Assembly (NCBI GenBank): GCA_034409565.1
Contig: DAOUMS010000015.1
Location: forward strand, 73,261-137,260
Source: E44-bin89 sp034409565
Lineage (GTDB): Bacteria > Chloroflexota > Dehalococcoidia > Dehalococcoidales > RBG-16-60-22
Length of the DNA: 64,000 nucleotides
Direction: 5' to 3'
Position 1 is the first letter of the stretch; each line of letters opens with the position of its first letter. Positions 8,351-16,442 of this stretch are shown piece by piece. The notes beneath the pieces were generated by a model. That model was given only the letters and a program-made list of their open reading frames with translations, had not been told where the DNA came from and made no database searches. A program made the position numbers and the translations under genes.

Positions 8351-8581
8351 ATGGCAGCCAAAGCATTTGTTTTAATTGAGACGGAAGTGGGTAAAACCAG
8401 AGCCGTTGTTACCGCTTTGCAAAAATTAAAAGGAATTTCGTCAGTCGATACGGTAACCGGTCCATATGATATCATTGCTATTTTGCAGGGCGAGAGCCTG
8501 AACGATATTGGCGACCTGGTTACCGGGAAGATTCATCCTATTCCCGGCATATCACGGACGGTGACCTGCCTGGCAATTTAG
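8351..8581 (+). CDS. Stand-alone Lrp/AsnC ligand-binding (RAM) domain protein
   Basis: A 76-residue protein that is only the C-terminal effector-binding domain of Lrp/AsnC regulators (MAAKAFVLIETEVGK at the start, GPYDIIAIL in the middle, GISRTVTCLAI at the end). No helix-turn-helix precedes it, so it cannot bind DNA by the usual route; it may act by joining full-length Lrp proteins or as a small-ligand sensor. The ATG at 8351 follows a GGGGG stretch; an upstream TTG at 8300 would add 17 residues with no family match. It is divergent from the acyl-CoA dehydrogenase/ETF operon. Confidence 0.82.
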   Translation: MAAKAFVLIETEVGKTRAVVTALQKLKGISSVDTVTGPYDIIAILQGESLNDIGDLVTGKIHPIPGISRTVTCLAI

Positions 8582-8582
8582 G

Positions 8583-9446
8583 TTACGCCTGCAACGCCTT
8601 CAATACTTCATTGACTGTCTGCTCATCGGTGGAAGCGCCAGCCGTTATGCCGATGGGGCGTTTGCTTTTCAGCCATGAAGGCTGAATGTCGGCGGCGGTT
8701 TCAATCAGATGGGTTTTTGTTATCTGAGCACACAATTCTGCCAGGCGATTGGTGTTGGCACTGTGATGCCCGCCTACCACCAGCATCAGGTCCACCTGCC
8801 CGGCCAGTGCGATGGCGGCGGCCTGGCGTTCCCTGATATCGTGGCAGATGGTGTCAATAATCCGCATCTCGGAGTCCCGGATAAAGGCGGCATCAATCAG
8901 CTTCCTGACGAAATCAATAAAGTGGGTCGGCACCTGCGTGGTCTGGGATAAAATGCCGATGCGGCGCGGTATCTGGTCCAGTCCGGCAACGAATTTTTCA
9001 TCAAGTGCGGCCATACCTTTTCCCTTGGTCCAGCCGAGAATACCCTTGACCTCCGGATGTTCGGCATCACCGTAGATAACCACCAGAAAACCGGCTTCCG
9101 CCAGTCGGCGGGCGGCCGCCTGTGCCCGCAGTACAAACGGACAGGTGGTGCTGATAATCTCAATATTCCTGGCCTTTATTTCCTCCTCAAGCTGTGGGCT
9201 TATGCCGTGAGAGCTGGTCACCACCACGCTGCCCTGGATGTCGGCCACGTCTTTGGCCACCCTTACGCCAATCTCAGCCAGCTTCTGCAGCACCTGCCGG
9301 TTATGCACCACCGCCCCCAGCGTTTCCACACCGCCACGTTCACGGGCAACTTTCTCCAGTATGTCAAGGGCCCGCTTCACACCGAAGCAGAAACCCACCT
9401 TGTCCGCTTTCTCGATTTTCACCTGACTAACTTTTTTCGCCACCAT
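8583..9446 (-). CDS. ispH: 4-hydroxy-3-methylbut-2-enyl diphosphate reductase
   Basis: Last step of the MEP isoprenoid pathway, making IPP and DMAPP with a [4Fe-4S] cluster. From the ATG at 9446 the protein has 287 residues, with cluster ligands Cys20 (VGFCFGV), Cys102 (STTCPFV) and Cys201 (DTICHDIRERQ), substrate histidines in VVHNRQV, SSHGIS and EHPEV, and the GHHSANTNRLAELC signature. A longer frame up to 9482 adds 12 residues that do not fit the family; GGGGG precedes the chosen ATG. The start overlaps the plsC end by 20 bases, so translation is probably coupled. Confidence 0.95.
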   Translation of the reverse strand: MVAKKVSQVKIEKADKVGFCFGVKRALDILEKVARERGGVETLGAVVHNRQVLQKLAEIGVRVAKDVADIQGSVVVTSSHGISPQLEEEIKARNIEIISTTCPFVLRAQAAARRLAEAGFLVVIYGDAEHPEVKGILGWTKGKGMAALDEKFVAGLDQIPRRIGILSQTTQVPTHFIDFVRKLIDAAFIRDSEMRIIDTICHDIRERQAAAIALAGQVDLMLVVGGHHSANTNRLAELCAQITKTHLIETAADIQPSWLKSKRPIGITAGASTDEQTVNEVLKALQA

Positions 9447-10068
9447 ATTGCCCCCGGTATTCCCCGGGCAACAGCCCGGCAATCTGCCCCATTATGGAGT
9501 GGGTGAACTCCGCAAGCTGTTTTCTGGTCACCTTGCCATTTACTGACGGCAGGGTAAATGGGCGCCCGATATTCACCGTGATTTCCGGACGGCGTAACCA
9601 CCAGTTAAAGCCCGTTATTTTTTCGGTGCCACAAATTCCCACCGGCAGGATGGGAACACCGTTACGCACCGCAATGAGTGCCGGCCCGGAAAAAGCATTG
9701 GCCAGTTGCGCTTCCAGGCTGCGCCGGCCCTCCGGAAAGGCGATTAGCGCACCTCCCCGGCCAAACAATTTTTCGGCAAAGCGCAGGGCGTCCCGGTTCA
9801 TGCCCCCGCGCCGTATGGGAAAGGCGCCACATCTATGGAAGATATAACGCGGTATCCGACCGCGGAATAGCTCCTCCTTGGCCAGAAACATCGCTTCCCG
9901 TTTGATGCCGATACCCACCAGCGGCGGGTCCGCCATGCTGAGATGGTTCGATACCACCAGCAGCGGCCCTTCAACCGGAACATGCTCTCTGCCGAACACC
10001 CTGAACCTGGTTAAGAGAAACGCAAGCACCTGCGTCAAAGTACGGCCAACATAGTAAATCCAGTGCAT
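9427..10068 (-). CDS. plsC: 1-acyl-sn-glycerol-3-phosphate acyltransferase
   Basis: Adds the second acyl chain to lysophosphatidic acid at the inner membrane. The 213 residues have the catalytic NHLSMADP motif (H42-x4-D47), an arginine-rich second motif (PIRRGGMNRDA, about 84-94), FPEGRRS at 111-117 and an IPV-type block IV (VPILPVGI). Length matches compact bacterial PlsC. It precedes ispH on the minus strand and overlaps it. Together with plsY at 39537, the window holds two of the three glycerol-phosphate acylation functions. Confidence 0.92.
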   Translation of the reverse strand: MHWIYYVGRTLTQVLAFLLTRFRVFGREHVPVEGPLLVVSNHLSMADPPLVGIGIKREAMFLAKEELFRGRIPRYIFHRCGAFPIRRGGMNRDALRFAEKLFGRGGALIAFPEGRRSLEAQLANAFSGPALIAVRNGVPILPVGICGTEKITGFNWWLRRPEITVNIGRPFTLPSVNGKVTRKQLAEFTHSIMGQIAGLLPGEYRGQYGGEKS

Positions 10069-10144
10069 TTCTTCCTACAGGAAGATATGGTATTTCTCTC
10101 AATTATAGCGGTGGGGCGAGTCAAAGGCAATTTAGGTTGATGCA

Positions 10145-10888
10145 CTAAGGAATAGGGAATACGTTACCATTACTGTGGAAATCCCTCAGGACTTTCCCAT
10201 AAACTCCGTTTACAAGGTCGTTTAACTTTTTAACTATGCTATTACAATAGTTTATTGCAACCCGACGCCGTGTAAATGTGAAGGGCCTAGTTTGAGGATT
10301 GTCAGGCAATTTAATATCCTCTGTCAATTTATACTTGTTTTCAACCTGGTCATAGCTAAATTTTATATTATCATACCTAATTAAACTTTCATGTGTTGTG
10401 CAATGCCTAAAGGGTTCGAATTCGATAAACCATCGCTGGCGAATTTGCATATCTAGAAATCGGCTAGTTTCCGACGCGTTATGACTAACTGATAACATTT
10501 GATTAGCGGTGGATATGTATATATTACGAGGCACTCGGGGAACTGTAAATAAAGTATACAATTCGTGTCCAAGCGTATCCATCACACTCATAGCATTCAT
10601 AAAAAAACCATCTAGAAAAAGATTCATATACAGACAATATCCATGTGTATCAAGCAGAGGTTCTTGTGCTGTTGTGACTGCAGATTGTGTAGATTGTGTG
10701 GCCGTAGAGGAAGGGAATACCTTAAATTGATTTATATCAAGGTCTTGAATTGACTTACGATAATACTCTACTGACCACAGCTTTTGACTCACAGAGCTAT
10801 GAAAAAGATTGAAATCAAACAATAAGCGACTATCAGTTACTGCCCTATTATAGAATTCACGTATTTGTTGATGATCTGGTTGTGACAT
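10145..10888 (-). CDS. Unknown protein with HEPN-like R-x4-H motif
   Basis: I do not recognise the family with certainty. The 247-residue protein has no signal peptide or clear membrane segment, a Ser/Thr/Gln-rich linker near residues 58-75, a helical middle part (NAMSVMDTLGHELYTLF) and a C-terminal helix (NYCNSIVKKLNDLVNGVYGKV). Between them RHCTTH fits R-x4-H, the catalytic motif of HEPN RNases. The ATG at 10888 is preferred to a TTG at 10900 that touches AAGG. It follows the Ntn hydrolase gene by 34 bases and shares its promoter. Base composition is AT-rich (about 40% GC in one line counted), unlike its neighbours, suggesting transfer. Confidence 0.6.
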   Translation of the reverse strand: MSQPDHQQIREFYNRAVTDSRLLFDFNLFHSSVSQKLWSVEYYRKSIQDLDINQFKVFPSSTATQSTQSAVTTAQEPLLDTHGYCLYMNLFLDGFFMNAMSVMDTLGHELYTLFTVPRVPRNIYISTANQMLSVSHNASETSRFLDMQIRQRWFIEFEPFRHCTTHESLIRYDNIKFSYDQVENKYKLTEDIKLPDNPQTRPFTFTRRRVAINYCNSIVKKLNDLVNGVYGKVLRDFHSNGNVFPIP

Positions 10889-10922
10889 ATATTTACACAA
10901 CCTTATAACATACTAATCGAAG

Positions 10923-11663
10923 TCATTCCCCATGATATTCTTTTCTCTGTATCCAGTTAGGTTTTTCGGAAGGAGCAAACAACAGGACATCGATGGGACC
11001 GCCAACATTCTTTGGTCGTGCCTGAAAACGCATCGTATCTATAGTAGTTCGAATAGCAAACACCGCAAAATCTATAGCATCTTGTAGAGTCATAGCATCC
11101 CATATTATTGGAGCCGGGGCACGAATGACTTTTTCCTGTCCTTTCTCGTCTGCTATTACCACGGGATTTATTATGGAAGTAAGTATGTCAGTCTGCCCGG
11201 ACCAGCTGGCACCATACGCAACTGTCTTGTTCGGTCTTACATTTCGTCTTTCAACTTTATTATTTCCTACATGGCAGCGAAAAACGTAAGGAATGCTGAG
11301 TTTTTGTTCTTTTTTATATCCCGCAACGTGGAACCCGGCATCTGCTTTAGGTGCAAAACTACGAAAATAGTCTATTAATTTCTGAGGGATTGTTGTAACA
11401 TCGTCTGCTGCTACTAATGTTTCTTCAATGAAACCTCTTAAGTATCGGGCCATAGGCACGCCGTTAATCATATCCTGACCATAGTTTGATATACCGACCT
11501 GTTGCTCCTCTAGTAAAAAGGTCTTAGTAACAGCATCTGAATTCACTGTCTCGACCTTCACATCTCTTCCGTCTGGAGCTTTTCCTTCAACGGTCACAGA
11601 TTGCCTGCTATCAGAAGCCATAACAATACCTTCTGGAACGTAAACAACAATAATTAATGACAT
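10923..11663 (-). CDS. Proteasome-like Ntn hydrolase
   Basis: The N-terminus MSLIIVVYVPEGIVMASDSR closely follows proteasome beta-subunit and Anbu-type proteins. After loss of the initiator Met, Ser1 could be the N-terminal nucleophile, Asp17 falls at exactly the proteasome position, and the Lys in DAVTKTFLL may replace Lys33 after a short insertion. An ideal GGAGGT six bases before the ATG confirms that Ser is residue two. 246 residues is the usual subunit size. It leads a two-gene AT-rich cassette with the R-x4-H protein. Proteolytic activity and ring assembly are inferences; no ATPase unfoldase lies beside it. Confidence 0.72.
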   Translation of the reverse strand: MSLIIVVYVPEGIVMASDSRQSVTVEGKAPDGRDVKVETVNSDAVTKTFLLEEQQVGISNYGQDMINGVPMARYLRGFIEETLVAADDVTTIPQKLIDYFRSFAPKADAGFHVAGYKKEQKLSIPYVFRCHVGNNKVERRNVRPNKTVAYGASWSGQTDILTSIINPVVIADEKGQEKVIRAPAPIIWDAMTLQDAIDFAVFAIRTTIDTMRFQARPKNVGGPIDVLLFAPSEKPNWIQRKEYHGE

Positions 11664-11710
11664 TCCGAACCTCCAATACTCTTACATGGCTGTAATTAAA
11701 AAGCAACAGA

Positions 11711-11738
11711 ATTATAATCCTAATATAGAAAATGTCAA
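11711..11738 (-). promoter_or_regulatory. Near-consensus promoter of the Ntn hydrolase cassette
   Basis: TTGACA (11733-11738) and TATAAT (11711-11716), both perfect consensus, lie 16 bases apart on the minus strand, about 48 bases before the Ntn hydrolase ATG. The cassette therefore has its own strong promoter and need not depend on the feo genes upstream. Confidence 0.75.
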
Positions 11739-11789
11739 TACCTAGATTAACTAGCTACATTAAAAAATTGACGAAGTGTTACTTTTGAA

Positions 11790-13565
11790 CTACAGAATCA
11801 AGTTCAGCAGGCCGCCCACGGAAAGGGAAACTATAACCATGACGGCGGCGGCCTTGAGCATCCCGGTGGTGCCCAGCTCCCGCAGCAGGACGACAAAGGT
11901 GGCGATGCAGGGGAAGAACATGGCCAGCACCACGCTGCCCACGACCAGCTGTCCTGAGGTTAGCGCCAGAGGCGCCAGCATACCCACGGCCACGTCCTTG
12001 CGCAGGAAGCCGATGGCCAGCGCCACCACCGCTTCCTTGGGCAACCCCAGCAGGCCGGTTACCACCGGCGCCGTGAAATCGGCGATGGCATTGAAGACAC
12101 CCAGGGCATACAGTATGTTCATCACCAGAACCGCGCCCAGAATAATCGGGATGGCTTCACGCAGGAAACCATGAACCCTGAGCCACAGCTTCTGCAACAC
12201 GGTACGCCACGGCGGTATACGATAGGGTGGAATCTCGATTAATAGCTCGGGGCTGAAGCCCTTTATCAGGCGATTGAGAATAAAGCCGAGTATGACCCAG
12301 ACCAAGAACAGGGTCCCGTAGACGATGGCGACATACTGAATCCCGCGCTGTCCCACCAGGCCAAAGACCATGGCCTGCAGCGCCGCGCAGGGCACGGCAA
12401 TGGAAATAAGCGTGGCCGCGATGAACCTCTCCCGTTTGCTTTCCAGTATCCTGGTCGCCAGAATTGCCGGCACGTTGCAGCCAAGCCCCAGCAAGGTGGG
12501 GATAATGGCGTAACCGTGAAGGCCCAGGCGGTGCATGATGGTATCCATGAGAACGGCCAGACGCGGCAGATAGCCGATGTCCTCCAGCAGCCCGAGCAAG
12601 AGGTAGAAAGAGACGATGTATGGCAGCACCATGGCAAAAGGCACATAGAGCCCGGTGGTCAGTAAACCGAACGACTCGACGTAATTGACCTCACCGGCCG
12701 CGATATTGCCGAGCAGTGCTGCATGGAAGATGCCGGAGCCGCCCATCAGGTTGCTCAGCCACAATATCACCGGCGTCCAGAGGTGCTCGAACAGGGGGTC
12801 CAGGACGTAGGTTATCAGGCTTTCCCCGACGAAGCGGATACCAAAGAATGTGCCGGCAAGGACGACCGCCGCGATGACTATGCCGGTTATTGGTCGGACG
12901 CTGGCATCTTCCAGGCGCTCCAGCCAGGTATGATGACGGTGGGTCACCTGCTGCACCTGTTCCACAATGCTGCCAATGGCCGCCCACCGCTCATTGTGGC
13001 TGGCCTGGGGCAGTCTAAGCGCTCTGGCGGCGGGAAGGCTTTCCACCAGCTCTTTTATGCCCTGCCCGGCCACCGCCACCGTGGGAATAACGGGAACGCC
13101 GAGCAAATCCTCAAGCTTCTTTAAATCAATGTGGATGCCGCGGTGACCGACGTCGTCCCACATGTTCAGGGCTATGACCATCGGGATGCCCTTTTCCAGC
13201 AACTGGAGCGTCAGGTTTAGGTTTCTCTCCAGATTGGTGGCATCAACCACATTGATGACCACATCGCCGGTGGCAAGCATTTTCAGGGCGATTTCCTCTG
13301 CCTCCGAGGACGGCTCCAGCCCGTAAGTGCCGGGCACATCAACCACCTCCGCCACCTCCTCCCCAATTTTCGTCAGTCCCTGCGTATAACCAACCGTAGT
13401 TCCCGGATAGTTGGAGGCGATAACCCGCACGCCTGTCAGTCGTGAAAAAACGACGCTCTTGCCGACATTGGGGTTGCCCATGAGGAGAATTTTCCTCAGG
13501 CCGCTTTTTTTACCTCTACCCTTTTTAACGCGGGGGATCGCCCCGTGACACGCCATTCCCCTCAC
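11790..13565 (-). CDS. feoB: Ferrous iron transporter B
   Basis: Inner-membrane Fe(II) uptake protein with an N-terminal G domain. GNPNVGKS (30-37, G1), NYPGTT (G2), DVPG (76-79, G3) and NMWD (134-137, G4) are visible, followed by a spacer and about eight or more membrane segments with the Gate-domain sequences PFAMVLPYIVSF and GLGCNVPAI. At 591 residues it is shorter than the E. coli protein (about 770), common outside proteobacteria. It starts three bases after feoA, and fur lies just upstream, forming a Fur-autoregulated iron operon. Confidence 0.95.
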   Translation of the reverse strand: MRGMACHGAIPRVKKGRGKKSGLRKILLMGNPNVGKSVVFSRLTGVRVIASNYPGTTVGYTQGLTKIGEEVAEVVDVPGTYGLEPSSEAEEIALKMLATGDVVINVVDATNLERNLNLTLQLLEKGIPMVIALNMWDDVGHRGIHIDLKKLEDLLGVPVIPTVAVAGQGIKELVESLPAARALRLPQASHNERWAAIGSIVEQVQQVTHRHHTWLERLEDASVRPITGIVIAAVVLAGTFFGIRFVGESLITYVLDPLFEHLWTPVILWLSNLMGGSGIFHAALLGNIAAGEVNYVESFGLLTTGLYVPFAMVLPYIVSFYLLLGLLEDIGYLPRLAVLMDTIMHRLGLHGYAIIPTLLGLGCNVPAILATRILESKRERFIAATLISIAVPCAALQAMVFGLVGQRGIQYVAIVYGTLFLVWVILGFILNRLIKGFSPELLIEIPPYRIPPWRTVLQKLWLRVHGFLREAIPIILGAVLVMNILYALGVFNAIADFTAPVVTGLLGLPKEAVVALAIGFLRKDVAVGMLAPLALTSGQLVVGSVVLAMFFPCIATFVVLLRELGTTGMLKAAAVMVIVSLSVGGLLNLIL

Positions 13566-13568
13566 CTA

Positions 13569-13814
13569 TCACGACTCAAGCTCAACCAGGATTCTGCTTG
13601 CCATGCCGAAGCCAATAGCCAGGCGGGTATTGCCCACCTGAACGGTAACCGGGCCGCGCATCAGCATGGAACTGACCTTGGTAATTTTTTTACCCGGTCT
13701 GATGCCCATAGCGCTGAGGCGACTTATCAGTCCCATCCCTCCATCAACTCTCAACACCGTGCCCCTCTGCCCGGCATACATCTGACTTAGACTAACCCAC
13801 TTTGTCATCGTCAT
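13569..13814 (-). CDS. feoA: Ferrous iron transport protein A
   Basis: Small SH3-like cytosolic partner of FeoB. The 81 residues carry the typical LSRLSAMGIRPGKKI turn and end with GMASRILVELE. It lies 32 bases after fur and three before feoB, so the three genes form one transcript. FeoA is thought to modulate FeoB activity; its exact mechanism is unresolved. Confidence 0.93.
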   Translation of the reverse strand: MTMTKWVSLSQMYAGQRGTVLRVDGGMGLISRLSAMGIRPGKKITKVSSMLMRGPVTVQVGNTRLAIGFGMASRILVELES

Positions 13815-13846
13815 ATATCACCTTTTTCTCCGGAGCAATGCCGCCA

Positions 13847-14287
13847 TTATCGCCGAGCCCGGCGACACCGCTCGCAGTAACCAGTAATGCGTATCTCCAC
13901 TTCCGTAATATCACAGCCTTTCATTTCCGGCACTTCTTTCTTTAGATAGCGAGACAATGGATAGCTGAACTCAATCACCCGACCGCAGCCAAGACAAACC
14001 AGATGATGGTGCTCTCTGGCCGGTTTCACCTCATAGTGATGGTGGTCTTCGCCAAAGTGCAGCTCATCCACCAGGTTCAGGTCTTTGAGCATCTGCAGAG
14101 TACGATATACCGTGGAGAGGCTGAGGCGTGGCTCCCTCTCATGGGCACGCCGGAAAATCTCATCGGCGTCAAGGTGCCCCTGCCCCTGACGGATAATAGC
14201 CATAATCAAAGCTCGCTGACGGGTATATCTCTTCCCGGCGCTATTAAGTTTCCGGCGGCTCGTGGCTATTTTATGATTTTCCTTCAT
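13847..14287 (-). CDS. fur: Ferric uptake regulator family repressor
   Basis: Metal-dependent DNA-binding repressor. The 146-residue protein has a winged helix with LSLSTVYRTLQMLKDL (55-70), a histidine-rich hinge (DHHHYE at 81-86, REHHHLVC at 91-98) and two structural zinc pairs, C98/C101 and C138/C141. It heads fur-feoA-feoB. A TGCAAAT-C-ATTTGCA palindrome lies 14 bases before the start, so autoregulation by iron is likely. Zur or PerR remain possible by sequence alone, but the feo genes favour Fur. Confidence 0.92.
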   Translation of the reverse strand: MKENHKIATSRRKLNSAGKRYTRQRALIMAIIRQGQGHLDADEIFRRAHEREPRLSLSTVYRTLQMLKDLNLVDELHFGEDHHHYEVKPAREHHHLVCLGCGRVIEFSYPLSRYLKKEVPEMKGCDITEVEIRITGYCERCRRARR

Positions 14288-14300
14288 TTCTTAATGCTAA

Positions 14301-14315
14301 TGCAAATCATTTGCA
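14301..14315. promoter_or_regulatory. fur: Fur-box-like 7-1-7 palindrome
   Basis: TGCAAAT-C-ATTTGCA is a perfect inverted repeat with one central base. It has the 7-1-7 architecture known for Fur-family operators and lies between the -10 box and the fur start, where a bound repressor would block transcription of fur-feoA-feoB. Confidence 0.72.
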
Positions 14316-14321
14316 ATAATA

Positions 14322-14350
14322 ATTATACGTTATTTGTTTTCTTTTTGCAA
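14322..14350 (-). promoter_or_regulatory. Promoter of fur-feoA-feoB
   Basis: TTGCAA (14345-14350) and TATAAT (14322-14327) are 17 bases apart on the minus strand. The Fur-box-like palindrome begins six bases past the -10, over the expected start of transcription. The -35 lies 21 bases past the stop codon of the upstream MFS gene. Confidence 0.75.
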
Positions 14351-14371
14351 CCAGGGCGTTCAGATAAGTTA

Positions 14372-15610
14372 TTACTTACGGAGTAATGTCGAAGCCCAGA
14401 TGAAAATGATAATCGCCATGACTATAGCCGCGCTGGAGTTAACCAGCAGCATGACCGGCGCTCCCCAGATACCGGTACCGACCCCGGTTAACAGGTTTCC
14501 CAACGGCAGCGTCCCGATGGCAAAGGCACGGATACCAGATACCCTGCCCCGCATTTCCTCGGTGGACCACACCATCAGCAGTGACTGAATGAGCGTCATG
14601 CACATTCCCTGGTTTAACCCGGCCATAACCAGAATAATCAGGGACAGGGGAAAAAGACGGGAAAAAGCAAAAAGTACCAGCATGGCCGGCCACATAATGG
14701 TTACCGCGGCCAGCAGTTTCCCCCGATTTAATGTATCCGGCAGTATGGCCACCAGTAACGGGCCAACCGTATTACCGAGTCCGATTGCCGCCATGAGATA
14801 ACCGTAGCCGCTTACTTCAGTATGCAGGACATCGCGGGCAAATACCGGGATGGAAGTGAACCAGTACGGGAAAACAAAGAGGTTTGCCAACGCAGCAATC
14901 AGTATCAGTGCGGAAAGAGAGCGGTCTTTTCTTATGTAGCGGAAGCCCGTTATTAGGTTCTGCCAGATTGATTCCCGGGACAGCGGCCTTGCTGGCGGTT
15001 CTACTTTCATGGGCAGCAGAGACAGGAATGACAGGCAGAAACTGGCCGCAATCAAAGCGAAGCAGCCACCGGCCCCGATAACTTCGAGCAGGCTCCCCCC
15101 GAGAAGTGGTCCCAGTATGGTGGTACTGCCCTGCGAGACAAAGAGGAGAGAAACAGCAGCGACCACGTGGTGCCTTCTAACAATATCCGTGGCGGTGGCA
15201 TGCCGGGAGGAAAAATCAAAAGTATATGATATCCCACCCACCAGGGTAAACAGGAAGAGATGCCACACCTCCAGACGCGCAGTCATAAACAGCGCCATGA
15301 TAACCAGGGCACTGACGGCGTAAACCACCTGCACGGTGATAAGGATATGGCGACGGCTAAAACGGTCGGAGACAGTACCACAGAAAGGCCCCAGCAGCAT
15401 GGCGATAAAGCGACAGGTCCCCAGCAGACCGACCAGAACAGGGGAGTCAGTTAGCTCCAGTACCAGCCAGGCACCAACCACCGTTTCCATCCAGCGGCCA
15501 ATATAGGTACCTAGGGAAGAGAGGAAAAGAAGGCGGTATGACGGATAGCGCCAGGCGGCCAGGAAACGGTGACGTTCTGTGGCGGCGACCTCAACTTCAG
15601 GCAATATCAC
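14372..15610 (-). CDS. MFS efflux transporter, EntS/MFS_3-like
   Basis: Twelve-segment major facilitator protein of 412 residues. The early YPSYRLLFLSSLGTYIGRWMETVVGAWLVLELTDSP and GTVSDRFSRRH (A-motif between helices 2 and 3) resemble the MFS_3/EntS group, which includes siderophore and drug exporters. It lies just upstream of fur on the same strand, so a metal or siderophore link is tempting but unproven. The start is uncertain: GTG at 15610 touches GGAGG, while the in-frame TTG at 15604 is better spaced. Confidence 0.85.
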   Translation of the reverse strand: MILPEVEVAATERHRFLAAWRYPSYRLLFLSSLGTYIGRWMETVVGAWLVLELTDSPVLVGLLGTCRFIAMLLGPFCGTVSDRFSRRHILITVQVVYAVSALVIMALFMTARLEVWHLFLFTLVGGISYTFDFSSRHATATDIVRRHHVVAAVSLLFVSQGSTTILGPLLGGSLLEVIGAGGCFALIAASFCLSFLSLLPMKVEPPARPLSRESIWQNLITGFRYIRKDRSLSALILIAALANLFVFPYWFTSIPVFARDVLHTEVSGYGYLMAAIGLGNTVGPLLVAILPDTLNRGKLLAAVTIMWPAMLVLFAFSRLFPLSLIILVMAGLNQGMCMTLIQSLLMVWSTEEMRGRVSGIRAFAIGTLPLGNLLTGVGTGIWGAPVMLLVNSSAAIVMAIIIFIWASTLLRK

Positions 15611-15622
15611 CCTCCACAGACT

Positions 15623-16438
15623 TCAGATTCCCAACCGGCTTCTGATTTCGGGCATGGCCTTTTGTGCCGCCAACTCACCCAGCCTGATGCACTCCCGGGC
15701 ATGATGAAACTCCGCCGCCCCAATATGCACCACATCCGGTTCAATGACAACGTCGGCATTCTCCAGGCTTGACCTCACCAGCGAATAGGTGCCAATGTGT
15801 ATGGACTGGAGCAGGACATGGATGATGTTTGGTTTCCTGGCGCCCTTCTTGCTTTCCTTGCTTGGCTCGTGGAAGCGGTCAATTACGCTGGGAATGACGT
15901 TGACCGCAATGACGAAGTCGGCGCCCATTTTCTGCACCAGGTTAACCGGCACCGGAATTGCCAGCCTGCCATCCACCAGATATCGGCCGCCTCTCTTCGC
16001 CACGGTAAATATTCCCGGTATGGAAATGCTGGCCCTGACTGCTTCTACCACAGAACCGCGGTCGAATACCACCGCCTCCCCGGTATCGATATCAGTCGCG
16101 GTGCAGGCAAACGGCATCATCAGGTCGCTGAACTTGATATTGCCGCCCAGAAACGAGGCCAGCTGGTCGCTGATTTTCTTCCCTCTGATGAGCCCGGTCC
16201 TGGGCAGGGCCGGGTCGATAAACCGGGTTAATCGGCTCCCTGATAATTCGATGACCTTATCTTTTATGAGAGCCGCATTTTTGCTGCGCGCGTAGATTGA
16301 ACCAACGGCAGCGCCAATACTCGTGCCCGCAATCAGGTCAATGGGAATTCCCTCCCTCTCCAGGACGTTTAACACGCCGATATGCGCCATCCCCCGCGCT
16401 GCACCACCCCCCAGTGCCAGGCCAATCTTTTTCCCCAT
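15623..16438 (-). CDS. Patatin-like phospholipase
   Basis: Serine lipid hydrolase of the patatin/RssA group. GGGAARG (10-16) forms the oxyanion hole, GTSIG (38-42) carries nucleophile Ser40, and D156-G157 (VDGRLAIPVP) completes the Ser-Asp dyad. At 271 residues it has the normal single-domain length with no signal peptide, so it is probably cytosolic or peripherally membrane-bound. It lies 12 bases before the MFS gene on the same strand. Substrate is unknown. Confidence 0.88.
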   Translation of the reverse strand: MGKKIGLALGGGAARGMAHIGVLNVLEREGIPIDLIAGTSIGAAVGSIYARSKNAALIKDKVIELSGSRLTRFIDPALPRTGLIRGKKISDQLASFLGGNIKFSDLMMPFACTATDIDTGEAVVFDRGSVVEAVRASISIPGIFTVAKRGGRYLVDGRLAIPVPVNLVQKMGADFVIAVNVIPSVIDRFHEPSKESKKGARKPNIIHVLLQSIHIGTYSLVRSSLENADVVIEPDVVHIGAAEFHHARECIRLGELAAQKAMPEIRSRLGI

Positions 16439-16442
16439 TGAC

